The position numbers were made by a program, and so were the translations under genes. The notes under the pieces were generated by a model. That model was not told the DNA's origin. It was given only the letters and a program-made list of their open reading frames with translations, and did not search any database. 64,000 nt of DNA, from positions 1,488,001 through 1,552,000 of the forward strand of contig NZ_CP031223.1 of the NCBI RefSeq assembly GCF_008973485.1, given 5' to 3'. Numbering within the stretch: position 1 is the first letter of the stretch; every line of letters begins with the position of its first letter. Positions 54,614-63,646 of this stretch are shown in pieces. The DNA is from Psychrobacillus glaciei. Its GTDB lineage: Bacteria > Bacillota > Bacilli > Bacillales_A > Planococcaceae.

Positions 54614-54831
54614 GCGCGGAGGCATACTGCGCGATATTTCTAAAGTGACCAAAGTAAAACGACGACGTGTAAATGCAAATGGATTCTATGAACCTTTTCA
54701 CTAAAATGTAGTAATGCGGAAAACCAACAGGCGTGATTGTTTCTATCCAAAGCAAATCTGCTTTTCTTATTCACTTTGTTTGGCTAAAAGGCATATACAT
54801 AAGTAGAAATATAGATAGGGGAGGGGAAAGG

Positions 54832-55104
54832 TTGTTACTTTCGGAACTTGCTGAAAAAGAGCTTATTCAAGTAAAAGATGGTGCAAGATACGGAAAACTC
54901 GCAAATACCGAGTTGCTTTTTGATCCAGCTACTGGAAAAATTGAAGGGTTTGAAGTATCCCTGAAGACAGCTTCTTTTTTTCAAGCGAATAAAGCAAACA
55001 AGAAAAAAGAATTTATTTCTTGGAAAGAGATTATTCTTATAGGGAAAGACCGTATTTTGTTCAATGAAACGGATTCTTTTAATGACGATAGTGGATACTC
55101 ATGA
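54832..55104 (+). CDS. ymxH: YlmC/YmxH family sporulation protein (PRC-barrel type)
   Basis: The 90-residue product has the YlmC/YmxH pattern of small PRC-barrel-like proteins found next to sporulation genes (LLSELAEKELIQVKDGARYGKL, then FDPATGKIEGFEV and FISWKEIILIGKDRILF). The function is unknown. I choose TTG 54832 because GGGGAGGGGAAAGG stands directly before it. A longer frame upstream has no family-like residues. It overlaps spoVFA by 4 bases. In B. subtilis this group is expressed late in sporulation; I could not identify a sure SigK or SigE promoter. Confidence 0.88.
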   Translation: MLLSELAEKELIQVKDGARYGKLANTELLFDPATGKIEGFEVSLKTASFFQANKANKKKEFISWKEIILIGKDRILFNETDSFNDDSGYS

Positions 55105-55898
55105 ATAAAAAATGTGTCATCATCGGAACGGATGATAGATTACGGTACTTGCAGGAAGAATTGTCCAGTAGTCTCGAAGTTAAGTTATTTTCAACAATGG
55201 TATGGGATGATAAATTAGTAAAAAAAATTCATCAATTTCAGCCGCAAATAGTGTTTTTTCCAATTCAAGAAATGGAAATGAAATGTCCATTAAATTTACC
55301 AAAAATATGTGAAATTCTTTTTGTTGGAAAGAAATTCAAAGAATTAGAACAGGAATATGAAACTCAGAAACGAAAGGTATTTAATTATTTAGAAGATGAA
55401 CAGTGGATATGGGATAATGCAAATTTAACTGCTGAAGGCTTTATTAACTACTTTTATTTGAATGAAAAACAGTCATTGTATAATAAACAATTTATCATCA
55501 CTGGGTATGGAAGAGTTGGTAAAAGACTAGCATTTGCGCTACATCACCTAGGAGCGAAAGTGATTATTTCTGTACGATCCGAAAATCAGCTATTTGAAGC
55601 AAAAAGTTATGGGTATCAAATAGAAGCGTTAGAAAATTTAATACAGAAGCAAAAAGAACAAAAAGCTTATTTAATAAATACCATACCTTTTAAATGGCTA
55701 GAAAATACAAAAGCTTTGCATTTCACTAAAGTATACGATCTGGCTTCTAAACCGGGTTGCCTTTTAAATAGTGAGGAAACTGCAGCTAATTATGTGAACC
55801 CTACTAGCTTGCCGGGGATGTATTTCCCCCAAGATGCCGGCTATATAATAGCTAGGTCGGTTCAAAATCAATTAGCTTTACTGGAGGAGGAAAAATAG
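55101..55898 (+). CDS. spoVFA: Dipicolinate synthase subunit A
   Basis: With SpoVFB it makes dipicolinic acid from dihydrodipicolinate in the mother cell, for loading into the spore core. The 265-residue protein has a divergent N-terminal half, then the NAD(P)-binding Rossmann motif GYGRVGKRLAFALHHLGA (about residues 136-153) and the conserved PGMYFPQDAGYIIA near the C-terminus. It is about 30 residues shorter than the B. subtilis protein, mainly in the N-terminal half. The start overlaps ymxH (ATGA), and the stop overlaps the spoVFB start. Confidence 0.93.
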   Translation: MNKKCVIIGTDDRLRYLQEELSSSLEVKLFSTMVWDDKLVKKIHQFQPQIVFFPIQEMEMKCPLNLPKICEILFVGKKFKELEQEYETQKRKVFNYLEDEQWIWDNANLTAEGFINYFYLNEKQSLYNKQFIITGYGRVGKRLAFALHHLGAKVIISVRSENQLFEAKSYGYQIEALENLIQKQKEQKAYLINTIPFKWLENTKALHFTKVYDLASKPGCLLNSEETAANYVNPTSLPGMYFPQDAGYIIARSVQNQLALLEEEK

Positions 55899-56485
55899 TG
55901 TTAAATGGTCTTCGAATAGGTCTTGGAATAACCGCTTCTCATTGTACCTATGAGGAAGTAATTCCAATGATAAGACAGTTTACAGATATCGGTGCAACCG
56001 TCGTTCCAATTATTACGTACTCTGTATTAACGGCAGCAACTCGATTTGGAACAGGGGAAGAATGGATTGAAAAAATTGAAACGGCAAGTGGCAGCAAAGT
56101 CGTCTCAAAAATTGTCGAAGCTGAACCATTTGGTCCGACCAATCCACTCGATTGCATGGTTATCGCTCCGATGACGGGAAATTCGATTAGCAAGCTTGCA
56201 AATGCGCAAACAGATTCTCCTGTATTAATGGCTGCTAAAGCAACCTTGCGAAATGGAAAACCAGTCGTACTTGGTATCTCAACGAACGATGCGCTTGGTT
56301 TAAATGGAATGAATATTATGAAGCTCCTTTCCACCAAAAATATTTATTTTATCCCCTTTGGTCAAGATAATCCTCATAAAAAACCAAATTCATTAATAGC
56401 GGACTTTACAAAAATAATCCCAACAGTAGAACATGCCATTCAATCTCGGCAATTACAGCCAATACTTATTGGCCATTCATTATAA
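55898..56485 (+). CDS. spoVFB: Dipicolinate synthase subunit B (flavoprotein)
   Basis: SpoVFB is a flavoprotein of the Dfp/UbiX-like fold that partners SpoVFA. The 195-residue product has an N-terminal GLGITASHCTYEEVIPMIR segment and the family block VIAPMTGNSISKLANAQTDSP. KATLRNGKPVVLGISTNDALGLNG and the PFGQDNPHKKPNSLIAD end follow. The start is GTG 55898, overlapping the spoVFA stop, with GGAGGAGG upstream. It is followed by asd and dapA, which supply its precursor. Confidence 0.95.
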   Translation: MLNGLRIGLGITASHCTYEEVIPMIRQFTDIGATVVPIITYSVLTAATRFGTGEEWIEKIETASGSKVVSKIVEAEPFGPTNPLDCMVIAPMTGNSISKLANAQTDSPVLMAAKATLRNGKPVVLGISTNDALGLNGMNIMKLLSTKNIYFIPFGQDNPHKKPNSLIADFTKIIPTVEHAIQSRQLQPILIGHSL

Positions 56486-56517
56486 ATATTAAAGATGATG
56501 TATTATCATGTATAATA

Positions 56518-56526
56518 TGATACAAT
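56518..56526 (+). promoter_or_regulatory. Candidate extended -10 promoter for asd
   Basis: TGATACAAT has the TGn extension and a -10 hexamer, 38 bases before the asd ATG. It would let asd-dapA be expressed in growing cells apart from the sporulation genes upstream. The -35 is poor. Confidence 0.45.
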
Positions 56527-56563
56527 ATCGCCATTATGTTTTGATTTGAGAGGAGAGCTATTC

Positions 56564-57610
56564 ATGTCAGAAGGTTATACAGTAGCAATAGTGGGAGCAA
56601 CAGGAGCAGTTGGTCAAAAGATTATCGAAAAATTGGTAGAGAGAAGTTTTCCTTTTAGAAATTTAAAACTACTTGCTTCAAAGAATTCAGCAGGTAAACA
56701 AGTTGAAGTTAATGGTTTCCTATATACAATTGAAGAGGCTACACCAGAAGCTTTTCAAGGGGTTGACGTAGCTTTTTTCTCTGCTGGAGGTTCCATTTCT
56801 AAAGAATTAGCAAAAGAAGCTAGTAGTAGAGGTGCGATTGTAATTGATAATACAAGTGCTTTCCGCATGGATAAGGATGTTCCGCTTGTTGTACCAGAAG
56901 TGAACAAACATGCCTTACATGAGCAAAAAGGGATCATTGCTAACCCTAATTGTTCTACTATTCAGATGGTTTGCGCATTAGAGCCGATAAAGCAGCATTA
57001 CGGGTTAACTAAAGTAATTGTTTCTACTTATCAAGCAGTGTCAGGTGCAGGCGTAGCAGCTATTAACGAACTTACAGCGCAAAGCACAAATATGAAAGAG
57101 AAGAATCCAAACCCTCATATTTTACCTGTCAAAAGTTCAGAAAAACATTATCCTATTGCAGGAAATGTGATTCCCCAAATTGATATATTTGGCGAAGATG
57201 GATTTACATTTGAAGAACATAAAATGATGAATGAAACGAAGAAAATTATGTCGATGCCCGAGCTTTCGATTGCCGCAACTTGTGTACGAGTGCCAGTAGT
57301 TACAGGTCATTCAGAATCAGTTTATCTAGAAGTAGATAGAGAGAATGTATCAGTAGATGAGTTAAAAGAATTGCTGTCAAATTCAGCAGGAATTACCGTC
57401 CAAGACAAACCGGAGCAACAACAATATCCAATGCCTTATTTTGTAGAGGACAAAGATGAGGTTTTTGTCGGGCGTATTAGAAAAGACCCATCAAACAGTA
57501 AAGGCTTCCATATGTGGATTGTTTCTGATAACTTATTGAAAGGTGCGGCATTAAATTCCATTCAGATTGCAGAAGCTTTGATTGAAGAAGGTATATTAAA
57601 AGAGGTGTAA
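56564..57610 (+). CDS. asd: Aspartate-semialdehyde dehydrogenase
   Basis: Asd reduces aspartyl phosphate to aspartate semialdehyde with NADPH, the branch point for lysine/DAP, threonine and methionine. The 348-residue product has the NADP motif VGATGAVGQKIIEKL and the catalytic cysteine in ANPNCSTIQMV. The active-site PIAGNVIPQID and a conserved VRVPVVTGHSESV follow. ATG 56564 follows GAGAGGAGAG. An upstream in-frame ATG lies inside that site. dapA follows by 4 bases. Confidence 0.97.
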   Translation: MSEGYTVAIVGATGAVGQKIIEKLVERSFPFRNLKLLASKNSAGKQVEVNGFLYTIEEATPEAFQGVDVAFFSAGGSISKELAKEASSRGAIVIDNTSAFRMDKDVPLVVPEVNKHALHEQKGIIANPNCSTIQMVCALEPIKQHYGLTKVIVSTYQAVSGAGVAAINELTAQSTNMKEKNPNPHILPVKSSEKHYPIAGNVIPQIDIFGEDGFTFEEHKMMNETKKIMSMPELSIAATCVRVPVVTGHSESVYLEVDRENVSVDELKELLSNSAGITVQDKPEQQQYPMPYFVEDKDEVFVGRIRKDPSNSKGFHMWIVSDNLLKGAALNSIQIAEALIEEGILKEV

Positions 57611-57614
57611 CGAA

Positions 57615-58496
57615 ATGAATTTAGGTCAAGTTTCTACAGCAATGGTTACTCCATTTCAAGCGGATGGTTATATTGATTATATTGCAACTGAAAAATTAGT
57701 TGAGCATTTAATTTCTACTGGAACAGATTCTCTAGTTGTTTGTGGAACTACTGGAGAATCCCCAACATTATCTACATCTGAAAAACTGAAATTGATCCAA
57801 TTTGTTGTGGAAAAAGTAAATAAAAGGATTCCTGTCATTGCAGGAACAGGCAGTAATAATACAGCTGATTCGATTGATTTATCCCTAAAAGCAGAAGCAC
57901 TAGGTGTAGAAGCAATTATGATTGTAACGCCATATTACAATAAACCCAATCAACGAGGAATGATTGCACATTTTGAAGCAATTGCAAACGCAACCAATCT
58001 GCCAATTGTGTTGTATAATATTCCAGGTCGATCTGGAGTAAATTTAGAGGCTGATACAATTGTCGAATTGAGTAAAAACCCCTCAATTCAAGTTGTAAAA
58101 GAAGCTAGTGGTAGTTTGGATCAAATGACGAAAATTTTGGCAAATACAGAAGAAGATTTCCTAGTTTACAGTGGAGATGATGCATTGACATTACCATTAT
58201 TGGCAATAGGAGGAACTGGAATCATTTCAGTTGCCTCACATGTTATCGGAAAAGATATACAAGAAATGATTCATGCATTTCATGATGGGGACCATAAACA
58301 CGCAGCAAAAATTCATCAACGGATTTTACCAGTTATTAATGGATTGTTTCAACATCCAAATCCTGTTGTAGTAAAATATGCCCTATCTAAAGTAGGGGTA
58401 AATGTAGGTTCTCTGCGTCTTCCAATGGTTGAAATGACGGAAGAGGAAAAAACAAGTTTTGATCAAATATGGGATGAATATATACTAAGTAAATAA
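57615..58496 (+). CDS. dapA: 4-hydroxy-tetrahydrodipicolinate synthase
   Basis: DapA condenses aspartate semialdehyde and pyruvate, the first step of the DAP/lysine pathway that also feeds dipicolinate. The 293-residue TIM barrel has TTGESPTLS, the proton-relay tyrosine in TPYYNKPNQRG, the GRSGVNL loop, the Schiff-base lysine in VVKEASGSLDQM, and SGDDALTLP. The ATG follows AGAGGTGTAACGAA. The aspartokinase gene dapG that stands between asd and dapA in B. subtilis is absent. Confidence 0.97.
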   Translation: MNLGQVSTAMVTPFQADGYIDYIATEKLVEHLISTGTDSLVVCGTTGESPTLSTSEKLKLIQFVVEKVNKRIPVIAGTGSNNTADSIDLSLKAEALGVEAIMIVTPYYNKPNQRGMIAHFEAIANATNLPIVLYNIPGRSGVNLEADTIVELSKNPSIQVVKEASGSLDQMTKILANTEEDFLVYSGDDALTLPLLAIGGTGIISVASHVIGKDIQEMIHAFHDGDHKHAAKIHQRILPVINGLFQHPNPVVVKYALSKVGVNVGSLRLPMVEMTEEEKTSFDQIWDEYILSK

Positions 58497-58500
58497 GTAA

Positions 58501-58535
58501 AAAAAGACTGAAGCTTCTGTTTCAGTCTTTTTTTA
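58501..58535 (+). terminator. Intrinsic terminator after dapA
   Basis: AAAAGACTGAA (58502-58512) pairs perfectly with TTCAGTCTTTT (58521-58531), with a T run of seven. Confidence 0.93.
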
Positions 58536-58637
58536 CAAGATAAGAAAGTATATGAATCTTGGATGCTAGTAATCCAGTAATAGTAAGTATTCATAGTAGA
58601 ATTTCAAGAGTTTGATCTTGATTTTTTTAGTTTTAAC

Positions 58638-59000
58638 GTCCACAGTGTACATGAATCAGTGCCTGTATGATTAGAGTAGGTGGTACTAGAGAAAAATAGA
58701 TAGTATCTATCTATAAAGAAGCGCTGAGCGGACGAAATTGCATCTTCGTCCGCTTTTAAAAGAATAGGAAAGGATTTATTCTCTCATTAAATAAACCTTA
58801 CGCACCTTGTCTCTACATATTCCAAGAGGGCGACGGTCAAACATCCGCCACAAGATTACTGAAAAAAATGGATCGTGAAGTGACGCAGTCACTTCACGAT
58901 CCACAAAAAAACACTGCTAATAGTGTAGCGATAATTCGTCCAAAGTACTCTGGGAATAGAAAAGACAAGAGCACTTAAAGGGCGTTAGCGTTTTTCTTAG
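58638..59000 (+). repeat. Copy 2 of dispersed element family 2, upstream of rnjB
   Basis: It matches 42156-42480 across its length. The conserved hairpin is AGCGGACGAA (58727-58736) with TTCGTCCGCT (58745-58754), followed by TTTTAAAA. It is about 40 bases longer than copy 1 because of the hairpin-bearing insertion at 58859-58918. It lies in the 964-base dapA-rnjB gap, which has no credible gene; 58536-58637 is A/T-rich with nothing recognised. Confidence 0.75.
58862..58903 (-). terminator. Perfect 16-bp hairpin inserted in copy 2; terminator-like on the minus strand
   Basis: TGGATCGTGAAGTGAC (58869-58884) and its exact complement (58888-58903) enclose GCA. On the minus strand the stem is followed by seven T (complement of 58862-58868), the form of an intrinsic terminator. 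No minus-strand gene ends here. Copy 1 lacks this insert. Confidence 0.6.
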
Positions 59001-59039
59001 AATTTGGATATAAATTTTTATACCATCAACAGTTTTATA

Positions 59040-59165
59040 TCCTCTGCAGTCGGCCGCTTTCCGAGAGTCTCACTAAAATTTAACTCTTTACTTAGAGAAA
59101 TGGTTGCTTTCACCTTGCAATTAGTTGCTCTAAGCCAGTTTTTAACTTTTTAGTTGGTTGTTTGG
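59040..59165 (+). repeat. Family 1 remnant with 21-bp-unit tail
   Basis: GGCCGCTTTCCG recalls the GC-rich module. It is followed by CTCTTTACTTAGAGA and units of about 21 bases (ATGGTTGCTTTCACCTTGCA, TTAGTTGCTCTAAGCCAGTT, then a more diverged one). They have the same period as the tail at 54415-54492. Confidence 0.4.
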
Positions 59166-59189
59166 ACTTTATAATATCAGTGACCCTGT

Positions 59190-59340
59190 GGTAAAAGAAA
59201 AAAATAGATAGAATTTATTGATAAAGAAGTGCAGAACGGACGAAATTGACTCTTCGTCGGCTTTTAAAAGAATAAGTAAGTATCTGATCTCTCATTAACC
59301 AAACCGAATGTACTTAAAGGGAGCTAGCTTTTTCTTATGA
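59190..59340 (+). repeat. Partial copy 3 of dispersed element family 2, before rnjB
   Basis: AAAAAATAGATAG, ATAAAGAAG, ACGGACGAAATTG, CTTCGTCGGCTTTTAAAA and CTCTCATTAACCAAACC follow the family 2 order. The sequence then jumps to GTACTTAAAGGGAGCTAGC, so about 150 bases of the middle are deleted. The hairpin has two mismatches. It ends about 120 bases before rnjB; 59341-59460 has a possible leader and the AGGAGG site only. Confidence 0.65.
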
Positions 59341-59460
59341 AGTACGTATTCTGGACGAGCAAAATAAATGCTTTGTGCTTTTATTATTGTGTGAATCGTC
59401 ATCGTTCGATATAATGAAAATAAGTGGATGTTGATCGGGTTAAATATAGGAGGAAAACAA

Positions 59461-61128
59461 TTGGTAAAAGTAAAAAATGAACTTATTCGAATCATCCCCC
59501 TCGGTGGAGTAGGGGAAATCGGAAAAGCAATGTACGTAGTAGAAATTGACGAAGAAATATTTGTAGTAGACAGTGGACTAATGTTCCCAGAAAATGAAAT
59601 GCTGGGTATAGATATTGTCATACCGGATATAACTTACTTAGAAGAAAATAAAAATCGCGTAAAAGGAATATTTTTGACACATGGACACGAAGATTCCATA
59701 GGATCTATTGCTTATTTATTACAAAAAATTCAAGCCCCTGTGTATGGTTCAAAGTTAACGATTGCACTAGCTAAGACGCATTTAAAAGCGCTACCTACAA
59801 AGCAATCAGTTAAATATTTTGAGGTTACAAATAAAAGCCGGATGAATTTCCAGAGCACTTATGTGACATTCTTTCACACAACACATAGTATTCCAGATTC
59901 ATTTGGTATTGTATTTCATACTTCAGAAGGTGCCATTGTGCATACGGGAGAATTTAAATTCGACCAATCTGCAAAAGGAAAATACCGTCCGGATATCGCG
60001 AAAATTGCTAGCCTAGGTGAAGAAGGCGTATTTATATTACTATCGGATTCAACGGAAGCAGAAAGACCAGGATATACGACATCAGAGGCAGTTATTGAAA
60101 ACCAATTATTAGAAACATTCCACGCTGCTCGAGGTCGTATTCTCGTGTCTTTATATGCTTCTAACTTTATTCGAATTCAACAAGTATTCGATAAAGCAAA
60201 AGAGACAGGTAAAAAGGTAGCAATTGCAGGGAAAAGCTTAGAAAATATTTTTGAAATTGGATTAGATTTAGGTTACTTTACTGTTGATGAAGAAACAATT
60301 ATTCCTATTAGAGAAATATCAAAGTACAATGATGATGAAATTGTAGTCATCTTATCTGGTAATCAAGGAGAGCCGCTGGAAGCGTTAGAAAAAATAGTTC
60401 GCAAACACCATAAAGATATTAAAATAAAAGATACAGATACAGTATTAATCACGTTTACACCATCACCTGGAATGGAAGTAAGCATGTTTCAAACAATGAA
60501 CCAACTTGCAAAGGCTGGGGCGAAAGTACTGACATCCAGCAAAAATGTTCATGTATCTGGACATGGTAGCCAAGAAGATTTAAAAATGATGTTAAACTTA
60601 ACAAGACCAACCTATTTTATTCCAATTCAAGGCGAATATCGTATGTTAATTGCACACTCAAAACTAGCTCAAGCTATAGGCATGACGAAATCTGAAATTT
60701 TTATTGCGGACAAGGGTGATATTGTTGAATATAAAAATGGCAAGATGAGAATGAGTGGAAGGGTACAGGCTGGGAATGTATTAATTGATGGGATTGGCAT
60801 AGGTGATGTAGGTAATATTGTACTTCGTGATCGTAAGCTGCTCTCGCAAGATGGAATTTTTATAGTAGTAGTGACCCTAAATCGTGCGCAAAAGAAAATT
60901 GCATCTGGCCCAGAAATTCTTTCGAGAGGATTCGTTTACGTAAGGGAATCTGAAGCGTTAATGGATGAATCAGCTAAGCTTGTCAGAACGATTGTTGAAA
61001 AATATGTGAATAAAGAAACGTTTGAATGGACAAACATTAAACAAGAAATCCGCGATACGCTAAACTCATATTTATTCCAACAAACAAAAAGACGTCCAAT
61101 GATCATCCCGATTATTATGGAATATTAA
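59461..61128 (+). CDS. rnjB: Ribonuclease J2
   Basis: RNase J2 is the beta-CASP metallo-beta-lactamase partner of RNase J1 in mRNA decay and 5' processing. From TTG 59461 (AGGAGG nine bases upstream) the product is 555 residues, the same as B. subtilis RnjB. It has GGVGEIGKAMYVVE, the metal motif THGHEDSIG (J1 has HxHxDH, so the last histidine is replaced by serine here), and SDSTEAERPGY. HVSGHGSQEDLKMML and the C-terminal dimerisation domain follow. The altered motif agrees with J2 being the weaker or structural partner. rnjA must lie elsewhere. Confidence 0.93.
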   Translation: MVKVKNELIRIIPLGGVGEIGKAMYVVEIDEEIFVVDSGLMFPENEMLGIDIVIPDITYLEENKNRVKGIFLTHGHEDSIGSIAYLLQKIQAPVYGSKLTIALAKTHLKALPTKQSVKYFEVTNKSRMNFQSTYVTFFHTTHSIPDSFGIVFHTSEGAIVHTGEFKFDQSAKGKYRPDIAKIASLGEEGVFILLSDSTEAERPGYTTSEAVIENQLLETFHAARGRILVSLYASNFIRIQQVFDKAKETGKKVAIAGKSLENIFEIGLDLGYFTVDEETIIPIREISKYNDDEIVVILSGNQGEPLEALEKIVRKHHKDIKIKDTDTVLITFTPSPGMEVSMFQTMNQLAKAGAKVLTSSKNVHVSGHGSQEDLKMMLNLTRPTYFIPIQGEYRMLIAHSKLAQAIGMTKSEIFIADKGDIVEYKNGKMRMSGRVQAGNVLIDGIGIGDVGNIVLRDRKLLSQDGIFIVVVTLNRAQKKIASGPEILSRGFVYVRESEALMDESAKLVRTIVEKYVNKETFEWTNIKQEIRDTLNSYLFQQTKRRPMIIPIIMEY

Positions 61129-61137
61129 TAGGAGTGT

Positions 61138-61176
61138 GAGGATTTCCTTCCGTAAGCGGATAGGAAATCCTTTTTA
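61138..61176 (+). terminator. Intrinsic terminator after rnjB
   Basis: AGGATTTCCT (61139-61148) pairs with AGGAAATCCT (61162-61171), followed by TTTTT. It stands 28 bases before spoIIIE. Confidence 0.9.
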
Positions 61177-61203
61177 TCTTTTAAAGGAAAGCAGGTGACT
61201 ATT

Positions 61204-63492
61204 TTGGCCCAGAAGAAGAAAAGAAAAACATTAAAAAGACCAACCAAAAAAACAAACAAGCAATCAATGCATCCACTAATGTATGAAATCGTGGGATTGA
61301 TTGTAATTGGAATTGCCATTATTTCTTTTTTTGAATATGGTCTAGTTGGTAGAGGATTGGCGTATATAGGTTATTTTTTCTTTGGTAATTGGCATATTGC
61401 TATTCCTTTTTTATTAATTGTTATTGCACTTATTGTTATGATTAAGCAAACGTTTCCATCTTGGAATCATCGACTATTATTAGGTTTTGCCTTTTTGTTA
61501 AGTAGCCTTTTGCTATTTAGCCACTTAGCTCTTTTCGAACAATTATTTCAAGGGAAGGCATTAGTGACCAATTCTGTCCTAAGAGAAAGTTATAGGATTT
61601 TAGTGGAAAGTGGAGGGATTGTAGATAGAAGAAGTTCTTTAGGTGGGGGAATGATTGGAGCAATCCTTTTTGCATCGTTCCATGTTCTATTTGACTCTTC
61701 AGGTGCCAAAATTGCTGGTTGGCTATTGCTACTAATTGGACTAGTCCTAATAACAGGAAAAGCACTCGTCCCATATTTAGTAGATTTATCACCCAAAATA
61801 AAAGACATAATAATAAATAGGAAGAAAAAAAAGAAACCAGCTATTTCTGAGAGAAAAGCAAGGAGATCCAAAAAAGAGATTGCGCAAGAAGAAGCGGTTA
61901 CAACACATGAAGAAGAGACAATTCGTATAGAGGAAATAGTAGTAGATTCTGCTCCAATCATTTCTGCATTTACGGAACGTATTTCAAAAAGAGAAGTACC
62001 TGTTGAACCTTCTCCTGAACCAATTGAAATAAATATAGTTTCAGAAGTTGTAGAGAACGAAGATTATCAACTACCAGCAATCACGCTTTTAGATGCGCCT
62101 GCTCATAGCGATCAAAGTGGTGAGTTAAATGCCATTCAGGCAAACGCCAAGAAATTAGAACAAACATTTTTAAGTTTTGGAGTAAAGGCCAAAGTTACAC
62201 AAGTACATTTAGGACCTGCTGTAACAAAATATGAAGTACTACCGGATGTAGGAGTTAAGGTAAGTCGTATTGTCAGTTTGCACGATGATTTGGCATTAGC
62301 CCTCGCTGCAAGAGACATACGAATTGAAGCCCCAATTCCCGGAAAATCAGCAGTTGGTATAGAAGTACCAAACAAAGAAGTAGCGATTGTAAGTTTAAGT
62401 GAAGTACTGGAATCTGAAGAAAATAATAAGCCGAATTTAAAACTATTAATAGGATTCGGGCGAGATGTTACTGGTCAAGCAGTATTAGCTGAACTGAACA
62501 AGATGCCTCATTTACTCGTTGCTGGCTCGACAGGTAGTGGGAAAAGTGTTTGTATTAATGGGATTATTGTTAGTATTATGATGCGTGCGAAACCTCATGA
62601 AGTAAAAATGATGATGATTGATCCAAAAATGGTGGAGTTAAATGTATACAATGGGATTCCACATCTATTAGCACCTGTCGTAACAGATCCAAGAAAAGCT
62701 TCTCAAGCATTGAAGAAAATTGTTTCTGAAATGGAAAGAAGATATGATCTATTCTCTCATACAGGTACTCGTAATATGGAGGGATATAACGAGCATATTG
62801 ATAAATGGAATGAAGAAAACGAGGAAAAACATCCAAAACTTCCTTATATTGTTGTTATTGTAGACGAGCTAGCTGACTTAATGATGGTTGCTTCAAGTGA
62901 TGTAGAGGATTCCATTACTAGGCTTGCACAAATGGCACGAGCTGCAGGTATACATTTAATTATCGCCACACAGAGACCGAGTGTGGATGTAATAACTGGT
63001 ATTATAAAAGCAAATATTCCTTCCAGAATTGCATTTGCAGTGTCTTCTGCAATTGATTCACGCACCATATTAGATATGGGAGGTGCTGAAAAGTTACTGG
63101 GTCGAGGAGATATGTTATTTTTGCCAGCGGGTAGCTCTAAGCCAGTTCGAGTTCAAGGTGCTTATTTATCTGATGCGGAAGTAGAGAGGGTAGTTGACTT
63201 TGTTATTGAACAGCAAAAAGCAAACTATCAAGAAGAGATGATTCCAGAAGAAACTTCAGATTCGGAAGAACAAATGGATCGTGACGACCTGTATGATGAT
63301 GTAGTTCAATTAGTTACGGAAATGCAGACTGCATCGGTTTCTTTATTGCAACGTCGCTTTAGAATTGGATATTCCAGAGCTGCAAGAATTATTGATCAGT
63401 TGGAAATGAATGGAGTAGTGGGACCTTACGAAGGTAGTAAGCCTCGGCAGGTACTTGCTCCAAAATACCCATTAGATCACGACCTTACATGA
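61204..63492 (+). CDS. spoIIIE: DNA translocase SpoIIIE (FtsK family)
   Basis: SpoIIIE pumps the forespore chromosome through the septum. The 762-residue product has a basic head ([12 protein letters not shown]) and four spans (about residues 20-185). An acidic linker leads to the motor with Walker [14 protein letters not shown] (about 440-452) and Walker [13 protein letters not shown]. The C-terminal gamma winged helix ([23 protein letters not shown]) reads SRS/KOPS polarity sites. I choose TTG 61204, as AGGTGA is five bases before it and the N-terminus then matches MAKKKRK-type starts; GTG 61195 is possible. tepA, next to it in B. subtilis, is absent. Confidence 0.96.
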   Translation: MAQKKKRKTLKRPTKKTNKQSMHPLMYEIVGLIVIGIAIISFFEYGLVGRGLAYIGYFFFGNWHIAIPFLLIVIALIVMIKQTFPSWNHRLLLGFAFLLSSLLLFSHLALFEQLFQGKALVTNSVLRESYRILVESGGIVDRRSSLGGGMIGAILFASFHVLFDSSGAKIAGWLLLLIGLVLITGKALVPYLVDLSPKIKDIIINRKKKKKPAISERKARRSKKEIAQEEAVTTHEEETIRIEEIVVDSAPIISAFTERISKREVPVEPSPEPIEINIVSEVVENEDYQLPAITLLDAPAHSDQSGELNAIQANAKKLEQTFLSFGVKAKVTQVHLGPAVTKYEVLPDVGVKVSRIVSLHDDLALALAARDIRIEAPIPGKSAVGIEVPNKEVAIVSLSEVLESEENNKPNLKLLIGFGRDVTGQAVLAELNKMPHLLVAGSTGSGKSVCINGIIVSIMMRAKPHEVKMMMIDPKMVELNVYNGIPHLLAPVVTDPRKASQALKKIVSEMERRYDLFSHTGTRNMEGYNEHIDKWNEENEEKHPKLPYIVVIVDELADLMMVASSDVEDSITRLAQMARAAGIHLIIATQRPSVDVITGIIKANIPSRIAFAVSSAIDSRTILDMGGAEKLLGRGDMLFLPAGSSKPVRVQGAYLSDAEVERVVDFVIEQQKANYQEEMIPEETSDSEEQMDRDDLYDDVVQLVTEMQTASVSLLQRRFRIGYSRAARIIDQLEMNGVVGPYEGSKPRQVLAPKYPLDHDLT

Positions 63493-63573
63493 CGAAATGA
63501 TTACAGTCAAATGAAATTATGATTAAATCTTTTTTAAAATAAGAATAAAAGTATTTATTTCAATCATTAATAA

Positions 63574-63582
63574 TGGTATAGT
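63574..63582 (+). promoter_or_regulatory. Candidate promoter of ymfC
   Basis: TGGTATAGT (extended -10) has a weak TTTATT at the -35 position, 65 bases before the TTG start. An imperfect palindrome, AGAGGTC-T-GATCTCT (63612-63626), lies in the leader and could be an operator for the encoded regulator. Confidence 0.4.
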
Positions 63583-63646
63583 ATGACTGATTAGTAGGAA
63601 TGTTTTACATCAGAGGTCTGATCTCTATAAAATGGTGGTGTTTTCG

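Noticed and set aside
54510-54755. Minus-strand frame of 81 codons before ymxH
   Set aside because: It is created by the GC-rich inverted repeat and has no start signal or recognisable residues.
58638-59340. Insertion sequence in the dapA-rnjB gap
   Set aside because: No transposase-like frame, no terminal inverted repeats and no target duplication could be found by eye. Repeated non-coding elements describe it better.
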